DNA of 64,000 bases from Paraburkholderia kirstenboschensis (GTDB taxonomy: Bacteria > Pseudomonadota > Gammaproteobacteria > Burkholderiales > Burkholderiaceae), in contig NZ_CAJHCR010000018.1 in NCBI RefSeq assembly GCF_904848585.1, positions 91,556 to 155,555 of the forward strand. The letters are read 5' to 3'. Position numbers and translations under genes: made by a program. Every line of letters begins with the position of its first letter. Positions within the stretch are counted from its first letter, which is position 1. This document shows positions 35,698 through 44,769 of this stretch, piece after piece. The notes under the pieces were generated by a model. That model saw only the letters and a program-made list of their open reading frames with translations. It was not told the origin of the DNA and made no database searches.

Positions 35698-35994
35698 TCA
35701 GTCCATCGGGCAAAACGGCACTGGCGACAGGAACATCGATTCCTGATGGACAAGATACGGCAGGATGCGCGGCGTGAAAGCTTGCCAGCGTGGATCGGCT
35801 GCGAGTTTCGCTCGCTGCGCTGCCCGATGCGCGTAGTCCTCGTAGCCCCAGCAGAACACGATCGAGTTCAACGTGCCTGAGTCCTTCGTCCAGCAACCCT
35901 TGAGCCGGGCGTACTGACTGATGATGCCAAGCCCTTCGCGCTCGTAGATGTCCAGGAACTCCCCTCTGTTTGGATCGGTACGCTCGCAGCACAT
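35698..35994 (-). CDS. NIPSNAP-family protein (short N-terminus)
   Basis: 98 residues of the ferredoxin-like NIPSNAP fold: GEFLDIYEREGLGIISQYARLKGCWTKDSG, IVFCWGYEDYAHRAAQRAKLAADPRWQAF and a closing LVHQESMFLSPVPF. The usual opening strand YELRTYTLKPG appears shortened to CCERTDPNR, so the N-terminus is slightly reduced. The ATG is five bases after the CoxG stop, suggesting translational coupling. Proteins of this family are common in catabolic operons without a defined reaction. Confidence 0.82.
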   Translation of the reverse strand: MCCERTDPNRGEFLDIYEREGLGIISQYARLKGCWTKDSGTLNSIVFCWGYEDYAHRAAQRAKLAADPRWQAFTPRILPYLVHQESMFLSPVPFCPMD

Positions 35995-35999
35995 CGCCG

Positions 36000-36449
36000 T
36001 CAGACCGCGTGGCTTTCGACGTGCGCCTTCAGGGCGCTGAAGAACTCGTCGAGATTCTTGCTCGCGGCGGACTGAATCAGGCGCGACCCCACGCTCATCA
36101 GCTTCCCGCCAATCTCGACGTCCGCGTCGTACACCAGCACGGTCGCATTGCCTTGCGCTTCAAGTTGCAGGCGCGCAGTGACTTTGGCAAAGCCCAGCGC
36201 ACCTGCACTGCCCATACCGACAATCGTATAGGCCCTGGGTGGATCGAGATCCGACAATTCGACGTTGCCTCTGAAGGTTGCCGCCATCGGGCCGACGCGA
36301 ATCTGCACGGTCGATTCGAAATGCAGGTCGTCGAGCCTCTTCAGCGCTTTGCAGCCAGGCAGGCATGCTTCGAGTACTACGGGATCGTTCAATGCACGCC
36401 ATGCGGCTTCAGGGGGCACGGGAAGGATGGTTTGATCTGTCAGCTTCAT
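36000..36449 (-). CDS. coxG: CoxG-like SRPBCC protein
   Basis: 149 residues. The CoxG/PF06240 pattern is clear: LPVPPEAAWRALNDPVVLEACLPGCKALKRLDD, then FESTVQIRVGPMAATFRGNVELSDLDPPRAYTIVGMG and the C-terminal helix SAASKNLDEFFSALKAHV. CoxG proteins accompany molybdenum hydroxylases of the CO-dehydrogenase family, acting in membrane attachment or assembly. Its place a few genes after CoxM, CoxS and CoxL agrees. The small-molecule pocket of the SRPBCC fold could instead bind the pathway substrate. Confidence 0.88.
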   Translation of the reverse strand: MKLTDQTILPVPPEAAWRALNDPVVLEACLPGCKALKRLDDLHFESTVQIRVGPMAATFRGNVELSDLDPPRAYTIVGMGSAGALGFAKVTARLQLEAQGNATVLVYDADVEIGGKLMSVGSRLIQSAASKNLDEFFSALKAHVESHAV

Positions 36450-36458
36450 CGCAGCCGC

Positions 36459-37340
36459 TCAGCGCTCGTAGAGTTTGAACAGCGCCTGCGTGCCGTTGCG
36501 CGCGCAGCCCCGCTCGGCCAACTCCTGGTACATTACGCGCACCAGTTCCAAGCCCGGCAATTCACGTCCCATGCTCTGCGCTTCCTCGTGCGCAATCCGC
36601 ATGTCCTTGATGAAATGCTCGATGAAGAAACCGGGTGCAAAATCGCCCCTGGCGATGCGCGGCCCCAAGTTGTTCAACTGGAATCCACCCGCCGCGCCTC
36701 CGCCAATCGCGCTCAATACGGTGTCGGCGTCCAGCCCGGCGCTGTGCGCATAGGCGAGCCCTTCGCACACGCCCACCATTGTCGATGCAATGACGATCTG
36801 ATTGCACAGCTTCGTGTGCTGACCGGCACCCGGGCCGCCTTGCAGGACGATGTTGGTACCGAGGCAGCGCAACATCGGTTCCACGCGTGCGAGCACAGCG
36901 CTCGCGCCGCCGACCATGATCGACAGGCGCCCTTCGCGGGCACCGATGTCGCCACCCGATACCGGCGCATCCAGCATGTGCACCCCGCGCTCAGCGGCGT
37001 GCGCGGCCAACTCTTCGGCCAGTTTTGGACTCGACGTCGTCATGTCGACCAGCACCGCATCGCGCCGTGCATGCGCGATCAGACCGTCGTCGCCCAGATA
37101 TAGTGTGCGGACGTCCGCGGGTGTGCCGACAATCGTGAACACGACGTCCGATACCTCGGCAAGCGCCCGCGGGGTCGCTTGCCAGGTCGCGCCGGCTTCG
37201 ATGAGCGGCTCAGCCTTCGCACGCGTACGGTTATAGACATGCAGCGGATAGCCGGCGGCGGCGAGGCGCGAGGCCATCGAGAAACCCATGATGCCAAGGC
37301 CGATAAAGCCAATCGCGGGTTTGCCTGTAGATTGATTCAT
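36459..37340 (-). CDS. NAD(P)-dependent beta-hydroxyacid dehydrogenase (3-hydroxyisobutyrate / tartronate-semialdehyde type)
   Basis: 293 residues. The Rossmann signature is IGFIGLGIMGFSMASRLAAAGYPLHVYNRT. The substrate-binding DAPVSGGDIGAREGRLSIMVGG and the catalytic lysine region AGQHTKLCNQIVIASTMVGVCEGL are conserved. The family oxidises 3-hydroxyisobutyrate, reduces tartronate semialdehyde, or acts on related 3-hydroxy acids. It lies between the molybdenum hydroxylase large subunit (14 bases upstream) and CoxG (9 bases downstream), so it is firmly part of the operon. Confidence 0.9.
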   Translation of the reverse strand: MNQSTGKPAIGFIGLGIMGFSMASRLAAAGYPLHVYNRTRAKAEPLIEAGATWQATPRALAEVSDVVFTIVGTPADVRTLYLGDDGLIAHARRDAVLVDMTTSSPKLAEELAAHAAERGVHMLDAPVSGGDIGAREGRLSIMVGGASAVLARVEPMLRCLGTNIVLQGGPGAGQHTKLCNQIVIASTMVGVCEGLAYAHSAGLDADTVLSAIGGGAAGGFQLNNLGPRIARGDFAPGFFIEHFIKDMRIAHEEAQSMGRELPGLELVRVMYQELAERGCARNGTQALFKLYER

Positions 37341-37354
37341 GATTGTTGGTCCGT

Positions 37355-39709
37355 TCAGAGTTTGTCGCGCAGCAAGTCGCGCAATAGCATGGGAGTCAGT
37401 GGATGACGGTCGGCAACGACGCCGAATGGCGTAAGCGCATCATTGACCGCGTTGGTCAATGCGCCGATCGCTCCCATCACCCCGCCTTCGGCCATCCCCT
37501 TGATGCCGGCCGCCGTCGACTTGCCAGGCGTATGCAGCGGGATGATCTCGAAGTTGGGCAATTCAGTTGAAGTAGCAATCAGGTAGTCGGCGAGTGAGCC
37601 GGTCACGTTCTGTCCTGAGTCGTCGTAACGCATCTGCTCGAACAGCGCGCCCGATAGTCCCATCGCCACGGCGCCATGCTGCTGCCCTTCCACCACGGTG
37701 GGATTGAACAGCGTGCCGCAGTCTTCGGCGACGATGTAACGCGCGATACGGATTGCGCCGGTCAAGACGTCCACCTCGATCTCGCATCCATGAGCCGCAT
37801 TCGAATAGGTCATGGCCGGAGGGTCGTAAGTCAGGTGAAATTCAAGGCCGGGCGTCAAACCTTGCGGCAACGCAGTGGGATCCAGATACGCACGCCGCGC
37901 CACGTCGGCGAGCGTCAAACCTGTGTCGATCCACTCGTGCGCGCGACGACGCTCGATTCTGGCGTCGATCAGGCGTAGCGACCGTTCGTCAGGCAAACCA
38001 AGGCAACCGGCGGCGATCGCGAGAACCTTGCGGCGTGCGTCGAGTGCGCACAGGTAGAGCGCGCCGCCGCCTGCCGTGCCGCTGCGGGCGCCACGACTGC
38101 CCATACCGTACGGTGCGATATCAGTGTGGCCCATATGAATGCGCACGCTCGACGGCGGCACGCCCAGGCCCTCCGCTACCGCGTTGGCCATCGCGCTTTC
38201 ATAGCCTTGGCCGCTGGGCCCTAGACCGACCGACGCGTTCACCACCCCGCCTGGTTCGATACGGATCCAGCTTGCCTCGTGCCCCGAACCGGGAATTCCC
38301 GCAGCCTTATAGAAGCGCGAGCCATACGTGGTCGGTTCGACCACGTTGCACAGGCCAAGCCCCAGGTAATGGCCATCTGCGCGCGCCGCCTGCTGGCGCT
38401 CGCGAAAGCCCGCGTAGTCGAGCGCCGACAGCAAGGCCTCGAAAGTCTGGGTCGGCGTGATGTCGTCCAGACATTCTCCCGTAGCGGTGTGGTACGGCAG
38501 TTCTGCCGGACTCAGCAGGTTGCGCCGGCGTACCTCGACCGGGTCGAGTGCCAGTTCCCGCGCGATTGCATCCAGCGTGCCGTCCATCACCCAGCTGGTG
38601 ATGGACATCGGCGCGCGCATCGGTGCATTGCCACATTTATGACTGAGCACGACCTTCACATCGAAAGCGTAGTCTTGCAGCCGGTACGGTCCGCTCAGGA
38701 TCATCGCAACGACGCGCGCCAGATAGTTGGCAGGAAAGAAGCAATAGGCGCCAAAGTCTTCGCGGAGTTCGAGTTCGAGAGCGAGCAGCGTGCCGCGCTC
38801 ATCGACCGCCGAGCGGGTGCGGCAGAAGTCCTCACGTGAATTGGCGGCGGCCGTCAGGTTCTCGAGGCGATCCTCACGCCAGCGCACGGGCCGTTTCAAA
38901 TGGCGAGCCAGCGCAGCAACCGTCAACTCTTCGCGGTACAAGGCGATTTTCTGTCCGAACGCTCCACCGACATCGGGCGAAATCACGGTCACCTGAGACT
39001 CGTCGAGCTTGAGGCGCTGCGCCAGTTGAGTGCGCAATGGATGTGGCACCTGCGTTCCAATATGGAACGTCAGGTGGTTCCGTCCGGCGTCCCAGACCGC
39101 TGCACAGCCGCGGGTTTCAATCGGCACATGGGTCTGGCGCTGCTGCTGGAAGGTCGCTTCGACTATCCGGAAGGCCCTGCTGTTGGCGCGCTCAGGGTCG
39201 CCATGCACGTAGGTCTGGTGCGAGACCAGGTTGCCTGGCACGGCCGGGTCGACTTGCGCCGCGTTGGGCTCCAGCGCCTGCCACATGTCTGTCACCGCGG
39301 GCAGCGGATCGAACTCGACGAGCACCTGCTCGGCACCGTCTTCAGCGAGGTACCGGTCCGTCGCGACGACGCAAGCGATCAAATCGCCCTGAAAACGCGC
39401 TGTGTCCACTGGCATCGTCGAAAATTCGACGGGCTTCAGTCCTTCGACGGGTGGTGCGACGCGGAACGGCGTCGTCCACTGCGCGAGCTCCAGGCCCGTG
39501 ATGACGGTTACGACGCCGGGCATTGCGGCGGCGCCGTGAATATCGATGGAGACGATCCGCGCATGCGCGTGCGGCGAGCGAACAAAGCACACGTGAAGGA
39601 CACCGGGTATCTCGATGTCGTCGAGATACCGGCCATAGCCGGTCAGCAGCCGATAGTCTTCGGTGCGAGGCGTCGCTTTGTTGAGGTAACGAAACATCTG
39701 CTCAGACAT
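37355..39709 (-). CDS. Molybdenum hydroxylase large subunit (CoxL/xanthine-dehydrogenase family)
   Basis: 784 residues. RYLDDIEIPGVLHVCFVRSPHAHARI begins the first domain; the molybdopterin site contains VGGAFGQK (248-254), and the C-terminal GIKGMAEGGVMGAIGALTNAVNDAL carries the presumed catalytic Glu. At the active-site loop, where CO dehydrogenases have AYRCSFR (form I) or relatives have AYRGAGR, this protein has CGNAPMRAPM (359-368): only the Arg is kept. It is therefore not a classical CO dehydrogenase, and the substrate is unknown. ATG 39709 overlaps the small-subunit stop by 8 bases. The frame to 39856 is an artefact. Confidence 0.92.
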   Translation of the reverse strand: MSEQMFRYLNKATPRTEDYRLLTGYGRYLDDIEIPGVLHVCFVRSPHAHARIVSIDIHGAAAMPGVVTVITGLELAQWTTPFRVAPPVEGLKPVEFSTMPVDTARFQGDLIACVVATDRYLAEDGAEQVLVEFDPLPAVTDMWQALEPNAAQVDPAVPGNLVSHQTYVHGDPERANSRAFRIVEATFQQQRQTHVPIETRGCAAVWDAGRNHLTFHIGTQVPHPLRTQLAQRLKLDESQVTVISPDVGGAFGQKIALYREELTVAALARHLKRPVRWREDRLENLTAAANSREDFCRTRSAVDERGTLLALELELREDFGAYCFFPANYLARVVAMILSGPYRLQDYAFDVKVVLSHKCGNAPMRAPMSITSWVMDGTLDAIARELALDPVEVRRRNLLSPAELPYHTATGECLDDITPTQTFEALLSALDYAGFRERQQAARADGHYLGLGLCNVVEPTTYGSRFYKAAGIPGSGHEASWIRIEPGGVVNASVGLGPSGQGYESAMANAVAEGLGVPPSSVRIHMGHTDIAPYGMGSRGARSGTAGGGALYLCALDARRKVLAIAAGCLGLPDERSLRLIDARIERRRAHEWIDTGLTLADVARRAYLDPTALPQGLTPGLEFHLTYDPPAMTYSNAAHGCEIEVDVLTGAIRIARYIVAEDCGTLFNPTVVEGQQHGAVAMGLSGALFEQMRYDDSGQNVTGSLADYLIATSTELPNFEIIPLHTPGKSTAAGIKGMAEGGVMGAIGALTNAVNDALTPFGVVADRHPLTPMLLRDLLRDKL

Positions 39710-40190
39710 CGACCGTCTCCGCGCGCATCCGCTCGGCCGCGAGCAGGATCGCCCGCACGATGTTCTGATATCCGGTACAGCGGCACAGATTGCCCGACAG
39801 CACCTCGCGCACCTCCGCCTCGGATGGCCACGGGTTCTCGCGCAGGTACGCCTCAAATGTCATGACGATGCCGGGCGTGCAGAAACCGCACTGCAGACCG
39901 TGGCACTCATGCAGCGCGTGCTGGAGCGGCGACAGACGACCGTCCTGCGCTACCGCCTCGATGGTCGTAATCTGCGCTTCATCCATCTGCACGGCGTAAG
40001 CCAGACATGAGCGTGCCGGGCGACCATCGATCAACACGGTGCATGCGCCGCACACACCGTGCTCGCATCCGACATGCGTGCCCGTCAGCCGGCAATCTTC
40101 GCGCAGCACATCGGACAATAGCTTGCGAGGCTCGCAATGCACATCATGGCGCGCACCGTTCACACTTAGATAAATTGCTGTCTTTTCCAT
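39702..40190 (-). CDS. Molybdenum hydroxylase small subunit, two [2Fe-2S] clusters (CoxS type)
   Basis: 162 residues. The plant-ferredoxin-type cluster site is GCEHGVCGACTVLIDGRPARSC and the second cluster site is CGFCTPGIVM with SGNLCRCTGYQNI, exactly the CoxS pattern. It passes electrons from the molybdenum cofactor to the FAD subunit. It lies eight bases after the FAD-subunit gene and overlaps the large-subunit gene. Confidence 0.95.
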   Translation of the reverse strand: MEKTAIYLSVNGARHDVHCEPRKLLSDVLREDCRLTGTHVGCEHGVCGACTVLIDGRPARSCLAYAVQMDEAQITTIEAVAQDGRLSPLQHALHECHGLQCGFCTPGIVMTFEAYLRENPWPSEAEVREVLSGNLCRCTGYQNIVRAILLAAERMRAETVDV

Positions 40191-40197
40191 GAGCGGC

Positions 40198-41070
40198 CTA
40201 ATCGGGTTGCGTAACGCCAGCGGTTATCCGCTGCAATGCTCGAGCGATGAGCGCCTTGACGAGATCGCGCCGATACGCGGCGCTAATGCCTGGCTGATCG
40301 TGCACCTCGACGGCGTTTGCGACTGCCTCGGCAATCCTGCCGACGCTCGGCGCATCGGCCGTTTCGCCGACGAATCCCGCAGCGAGGTCGTCAAGCACCA
40401 GTGGCACATCCGCCACACCGCCTACGCCGATGCGCAACGAGGCGAACCTGTCACCCGCGAGCACGGCGGTGACAGCGCAAGCCGCGATCGCGAAATCGCC
40501 GTGCCGTCGGCTAAATGCTTCGAAGGCATGCCGCTCGCCGGACAACGCCGTCGGAAAGCGCACCGTGCGAATGATTTCGTCAACCGCCAGATCGGTGGTC
40601 ATCACCGCGATCAGAAACTGTGCCGCCGACACCTGTCGGCTGCCGGCCGGCGCGACAATCTCGATGCGTGCGCCTAGCGTGCTCGCAATGAGCGGTAATT
40701 GCGCCGCGGGGTCCGCGTGCGCGAGACTGCCGCCGAGTGTCCCGCGTTGTCGGATGGCGTAATGTCCGATCGTCGCCGCTGCTTCAGCCAGTAGCGGGCA
40801 AGCAGCGCGTACTGTGTTGCTGGTAGCCAGCTCGTGATGGCGCGTCATTGCGCCGACCGCTAGCGTATCGGGTTCAAGCGTGACGCCCTTGAGTTGAGGC
40901 AGCGCATTCAGATCGACCAGGTGCGCCGGTTGGGCGAAGCGCATATTCATCATCGGCGCGAGGCTTTGTCCTCCGGCGATCAGCTTGGCGTCAAAACGGT
41001 GAAGAGCAAGAAGCGACAGCGCGTCGTCGAGCGTGTGCGGCCGGTGATACGAAAATGCGGTGGGTTTCAT
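40198..41070 (-). CDS. Molybdenum hydroxylase FAD-binding medium subunit (CoxM type)
   Basis: 290 residues. FAD contacts are visible in LIAGGQSLAPMMNMRFAQPAHLVDL and RGTLGGSLAHADPAAQLP; the C-terminal CO_deh_flav_C domain includes VGGVADVPLVL. ATG 41070 follows AAGG at three bases; the upstream open frame to 41229 is not conserved. It is the first gene of an eight-gene operon. A promoter with the TetR-type palindrome lies about 200 bases upstream. Confidence 0.92.
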   Translation of the reverse strand: MKPTAFSYHRPHTLDDALSLLALHRFDAKLIAGGQSLAPMMNMRFAQPAHLVDLNALPQLKGVTLEPDTLAVGAMTRHHELATSNTVRAACPLLAEAAATIGHYAIRQRGTLGGSLAHADPAAQLPLIASTLGARIEIVAPAGSRQVSAAQFLIAVMTTDLAVDEIIRTVRFPTALSGERHAFEAFSRRHGDFAIAACAVTAVLAGDRFASLRIGVGGVADVPLVLDDLAAGFVGETADAPSVGRIAEAVANAVEVHDQPGISAAYRRDLVKALIARALQRITAGVTQPD

Positions 41071-41270
41071 ATGCCTTGCGCCCGCGGACTCAGGCCGCAA
41101 TTCCGGACGAAGACCGGCAACCCGCGACAGCCCCCGCCCGCCGATAGCCGAGGCAATCGACGTCGGCCATTCCCGATTCGCTTGACGCTCCTCATGATTC
41201 GCTCCAGCCGCATGCGCGGCGCTGTTCACCCAGTGGGACAGCTACTGCTTCAGCCATCGCATTGGCACCG

Positions 41271-41307
41271 AGGATATCGCCGATAAATTAAATCGTCAAT
41301 TGACGAC
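41271..41307 (-). promoter_or_regulatory. Promoter of the molybdenum-hydroxylase operon with operator (copy 3)
   Basis: On the minus strand TTGACG (41299-41294) and TATCCT (41276-41271) are 17 bases apart, a good sigma-70 layout. The -35 box lies inside ATCGTCA-AT-TGACGAC (41292-41307), one base from the perfect palindrome at 25160. A protein bound there would block RNA polymerase. The promoter is about 200 bases from the CoxM start. Confidence 0.65.
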
Positions 41308-41660
41308 TAAATTTCCATGAACAGGCTCGACGTCGATCCAGCATGCAAGCTGTTGTATTTGCCAGTTTGTAAGATAAATCGCGATGTGGCGTTTCTATCG
41401 GCCGTTTTGATCGGCGCCATCCCTGCCTCCATGCCCCTGCCTTATGAACGGGCTTTTCACATACGTCTTCACATGACGACTTATGATTTGATAAAGTACA
41501 TCGTCCGCAAGCATGAACCGGTGTCGCCATGCTCCCGGCTAGCCATGCACTATCTCAGTGCCATCGCGAAGCGAGCTTCATCTGTGACTGCCGGGATTGG
41601 CAAACACCCGCGCCAGGGCGTTTGCGGGTCTGCCACTCAACCCGTATCGGTTCTCCGCTC
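41308..41660. other. Divergent intergenic region, MFS side
   Basis: No gene supported. It contains operator copy 4 (41465-41480) and a leader that matches the region upstream of tetR (25.98-26.08 kb). A 123-codon frame beginning at 41317 has no recognisable features. Confidence 0.5.
41465..41480. promoter_or_regulatory. Palindromic operator, copy 4, before the MFS gene
   Basis: GTCTTCA-CA-TGACGAC matches the ATCGTCA-NN-TGACGAT palindrome in 11 of 14 arm positions, the right half being nearly intact. It is 181 bases upstream of the MFS start. The bases after it (CTTATG, then GATAAAGTA) closely match those after the tetR operator. Confidence 0.5.
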
Positions 41661-43073
41661 ATGTCTTTGTCAAGCCGTCAATCGGTGATCATCGCGTTGA
41701 TCGTCGCCAGTGCCTATTTCATGGAGAACCTGGACGCGACGGTGATTGCGACAGCGCTGCCCCACATGTCCGCTACGTTCGGCGTCACGCCCGTGAGGTT
41801 GAGTATCGGCATGACCGCCTATCTGCTCGCGCTCGCGGTTTTCATCCCGATCAGCGGCTGGGTGGCGGATCGCTTTGGGCAACGCTCTGTGTTCGGTAGC
41901 GCCATCGTCGTGTTCACGGGCGCCTCGATACTTTGCGGACTCAGCAACGGTCTCGTCGAATTCACAGTCGCGCGGATCCTGCAGGGACTCGGCGGTGCAA
42001 TGATGGTGCCGGTAGGCCGGCTCGCGGTGCTGCGCAGCACGGAGAAGCGTCACCTGATGCGCTCGATCGCCTACATTACCTGGCCCGGGTTGGCCGCACC
42101 GGTGTTGGGTCCAGCGTTGGGCGGCTTTATCTCGACCTATTTCAGCTGGCGGTGGATCTTTTTGCTGAACGTACCAATCGGTCTGCTGGGTCTGGTGCTG
42201 ACCGCCACCTTCATTCCGAACCACCGCGAATCCAGCCGCCGTCCGTTCGATGTGCCCGGATTCGTGCTTAGCGGAGTCGCGCTAACCTGCCTCATGTACG
42301 GCATGGAACTCGTCGGGCAACCGTATGGCGACTGGCACATCACGGTCGCCGCCCTGACGGGTGGCGTGGTCGCCGCGGCCTTCGCGGTACGGCATTTCCG
42401 GCGTGCTGAACATCCGCTGATCGATCTTGCGCCGTGGCGAATCCCGACCTTTCGCGTGACCCTCGAAGGAGGTTCGTTGTATGTCGTCTCGGTCAGCGTT
42501 TCGCCCTTCCTGTTGCCGCTGTTCTTCCAACTCGGTTTCGGGCTGAACGCGTTCGCCGCCGGTTTGCTCGTGCTCGCTTACGCGGCCGGCAATCTGGCCA
42601 TGAAGACCGTCACCACGCCCATTCTCAAGCGCTTTGGTTTTCGCAAGGTAATGATCGTGAATGGCCTGCTCACTGCCGCCACCATCGCCCTGTGCGCCCT
42701 ACTCTCGCCGGACACGCCACGCACGCTGATCATGCTGGTGCTGCTGATCGGTGGGCTATGCCGATCGATGCAGTTCACCAGCATCAACACGCTCGCATTC
42801 GCGGACGTGCCGCCGGCGCGGATGAGTTCGGCGAGCACTTTTTTCAGCATGGTCCAGCAGATGACCATCGGTCTCGGCATCGCATTCGGTGCGATCGCGC
42901 TGCATGGTGCAGTCCTGATAGACGGCGGCCACGGGCAGTTGTCGCTCGCTGATTTCCGGGTCGCGTTTCTGCTTGTCGCGGTATTGGTAATAATCTCCGT
43001 GCTCTACTTCATCGGCATCGAACCCGATGCCGGCTGCGAGGTTAGCGGCCATACGCGAGCCGCATCGCGGTAG
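41661..43073 (+). CDS. MFS transporter, DHA2 (14-helix drug:H+ antiporter) family
   Basis: 470 residues with about 14 membrane helices. MENLDATVIATALPHMSATFG is the DHA2 opening with motif D1, GWVADRFGQRSVF is motif A, and GPALGGFISTYFSWRWIFLLNVPIGLLGL is motif C plus the conserved helix-6 start. ATG 41661 is chosen over the frame from 41529, which is not family-like. It is divergent from the molybdenum-hydroxylase operon and shares the palindromic operator, so it probably imports the pathway substrate or exports a toxic intermediate. Confidence 0.92.
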   Translation: MSLSSRQSVIIALIVASAYFMENLDATVIATALPHMSATFGVTPVRLSIGMTAYLLALAVFIPISGWVADRFGQRSVFGSAIVVFTGASILCGLSNGLVEFTVARILQGLGGAMMVPVGRLAVLRSTEKRHLMRSIAYITWPGLAAPVLGPALGGFISTYFSWRWIFLLNVPIGLLGLVLTATFIPNHRESSRRPFDVPGFVLSGVALTCLMYGMELVGQPYGDWHITVAALTGGVVAAAFAVRHFRRAEHPLIDLAPWRIPTFRVTLEGGSLYVVSVSVSPFLLPLFFQLGFGLNAFAAGLLVLAYAAGNLAMKTVTTPILKRFGFRKVMIVNGLLTAATIALCALLSPDTPRTLIMLVLLIGGLCRSMQFTSINTLAFADVPPARMSSASTFFSMVQQMTIGLGIAFGAIALHGAVLIDGGHGQLSLADFRVAFLLVAVLVIISVLYFIGIEPDAGCEVSGHTRAASR

Positions 43074-43131
43074 TGCGGAAATTGTATCGATGCATTGACG
43101 GCTACTGGCCCAAATTAAACAGAGAGAGTCC

Positions 43132-44769
43132 GTGCAGAATAACCCGGGTACGCCGTTAACGGCTTCACAAGCCGCCTCGCCCCACGCGGCGCCAGCAGCG
43201 GGCAGCGAAGTCCCTCGCAGCGCCTCGCAACAGGCGCTGATCCTCTCGGGCGTTTGTATCGCGGTGCTTGTGCTGCCGTTGAATTTCGGCGGTGCGGCGG
43301 TGTCGGCGCCGACTATCGGCACCGCGCTGGGAGGCAGTCCGGTGGCAATCAACTGGATCCTGAACGCGTTTATGCTGAGCTTCGGCAGCAGTCTGATGGT
43401 CGCGGGAGCGCTCGCGGATCTGCTCGGACGAAAACGTGTGTTCGCCGTCGGGGTAGTGCTCTTTGCAGCTACATCACTCGGAATTTCCGCCGCGCCGAGC
43501 CTCGTGTGGGTCGACTTCCTGCGCGCACTGCAGGGCATTGCGGCCGCGTTGGTGCTGGCCGGATCATCGGCAGCGCTCGCCCAGGAGTTCGACGGGCATG
43601 GACGCGCTCGCGCGTTCAGCATGCTCGGCACGACCTTCGGCGTGGGCCTGGCGCTGGGGCCGCTTCTCGCCGGGTTTCTTACGCAAACGTTCGGCTGGCG
43701 CTCGTTCTTCCTGGCGGATGCGGCAATCGGCTTGACGGGCTTTGCGCTCGGCGTTCCAAAGTTGAGGGAATCCTATGATCCGCACGCCAATGGTCTTGAT
43801 TGGTCTGGCGCCATCAGCTTTACTGCGGCGCTTACCCTGTTCACCTTCGGCCTGCTGCAAGGGCCCGAGAGCGGCTGGAGTAGTCCTCTCATCGTTGCAC
43901 TGTTCGTGGGTGCCGCGGTCATGGCGGTCGCCTTCGTCTGGGTCGAAGGCCGTGTTACCCGGCCTATGCTCGACTTGTCGTTGTTTCGTTATCCGCGCTT
44001 CGTCGGTGTGCAGGTACTCCCGCTTGCGACCGCATTCTGCTATGTCACGTTGCTGCTTGTCTTGCCGACGCGATTCATCGGCATCGAAGGACATACTGCG
44101 ATCGGCGCGGGCTTGATGATGGTTTCGCTTTCGGCGCCGATGCTGATCGTACCGCTCACCGCTGCGCATCTCACGCGCTGGATGTCGGCCGGTGTCATTG
44201 CAGCGATCGGTCTCGTCATCGCGGCCATCGGCATGCTCTGGTTCAGTGGTATCGGACCTGATGCGTCAGTCACTGTCCTTGCGATTCCGCTGTTTGTGAT
44301 CGGTGTGGGGGCCGGGCTGCCGTGGGGGCTCATGGACGGCTTGTCAGTCAGCGTTGTTCCAAAGGAACGCGCCGGCATGGCGACGGGCATCTTCAGCACG
44401 ACGCGCGTGGCAGGCGAAGGCATGACCCTCGCGGTGGCGAGCGCGATATTGGCAGTGCTCACACGCTTGCGACTATCCGACGCACTCGCGGGATCTCCCG
44501 GCGTGCCAGCTTATGCCGTCACCGAAGCCGCCCAGCGCGTAGCCACCGGTGATCTGACACATGCCGCGGCGCTTCTGCCCGCGCTCGGGCAGCCTCTACT
44601 CGTGCATGCGTATGACGGCGCGTTTCGGGTACTGCTCCATATGCTGATGGCAATGACGTTCGCCTCCGCGATCATGGTGCTTGGATTCCTTGGCCGCACA
44701 CCATCTGCCGCGAGCCCGGACCATGCGAGCCCGGCGCTTTCAGGAGGCGAAGGAGTCACCGACCGGTGA
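43132..44769 (+). CDS. MFS transporter, DHA2 family (second)
   Basis: 545 residues beginning at GTG 43132, preceded by AGAGAGAG. A polar Ala/Ser/Pro-rich N-terminus is followed by about 14 membrane helices. NFGGAAVSAPTIGTALGGSPVAINWILNAFMLSFGSSLMVAGALADLLGRKRVFAVG covers helices 1-2 with motif A, and FGVGLALGPLLAGFLTQTFGWRSFF is motif C. It is 58 bases after the first MFS gene and likely co-transcribed with it. No clear terminator is seen after it. Confidence 0.9.
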   Translation: MQNNPGTPLTASQAASPHAAPAAGSEVPRSASQQALILSGVCIAVLVLPLNFGGAAVSAPTIGTALGGSPVAINWILNAFMLSFGSSLMVAGALADLLGRKRVFAVGVVLFAATSLGISAAPSLVWVDFLRALQGIAAALVLAGSSAALAQEFDGHGRARAFSMLGTTFGVGLALGPLLAGFLTQTFGWRSFFLADAAIGLTGFALGVPKLRESYDPHANGLDWSGAISFTAALTLFTFGLLQGPESGWSSPLIVALFVGAAVMAVAFVWVEGRVTRPMLDLSLFRYPRFVGVQVLPLATAFCYVTLLLVLPTRFIGIEGHTAIGAGLMMVSLSAPMLIVPLTAAHLTRWMSAGVIAAIGLVIAAIGMLWFSGIGPDASVTVLAIPLFVIGVGAGLPWGLMDGLSVSVVPKERAGMATGIFSTTRVAGEGMTLAVASAILAVLTRLRLSDALAGSPGVPAYAVTEAAQRVATGDLTHAAALLPALGQPLLVHAYDGAFRVLLHMLMAMTFASAIMVLGFLGRTPSAASPDHASPALSGGEGVTDR

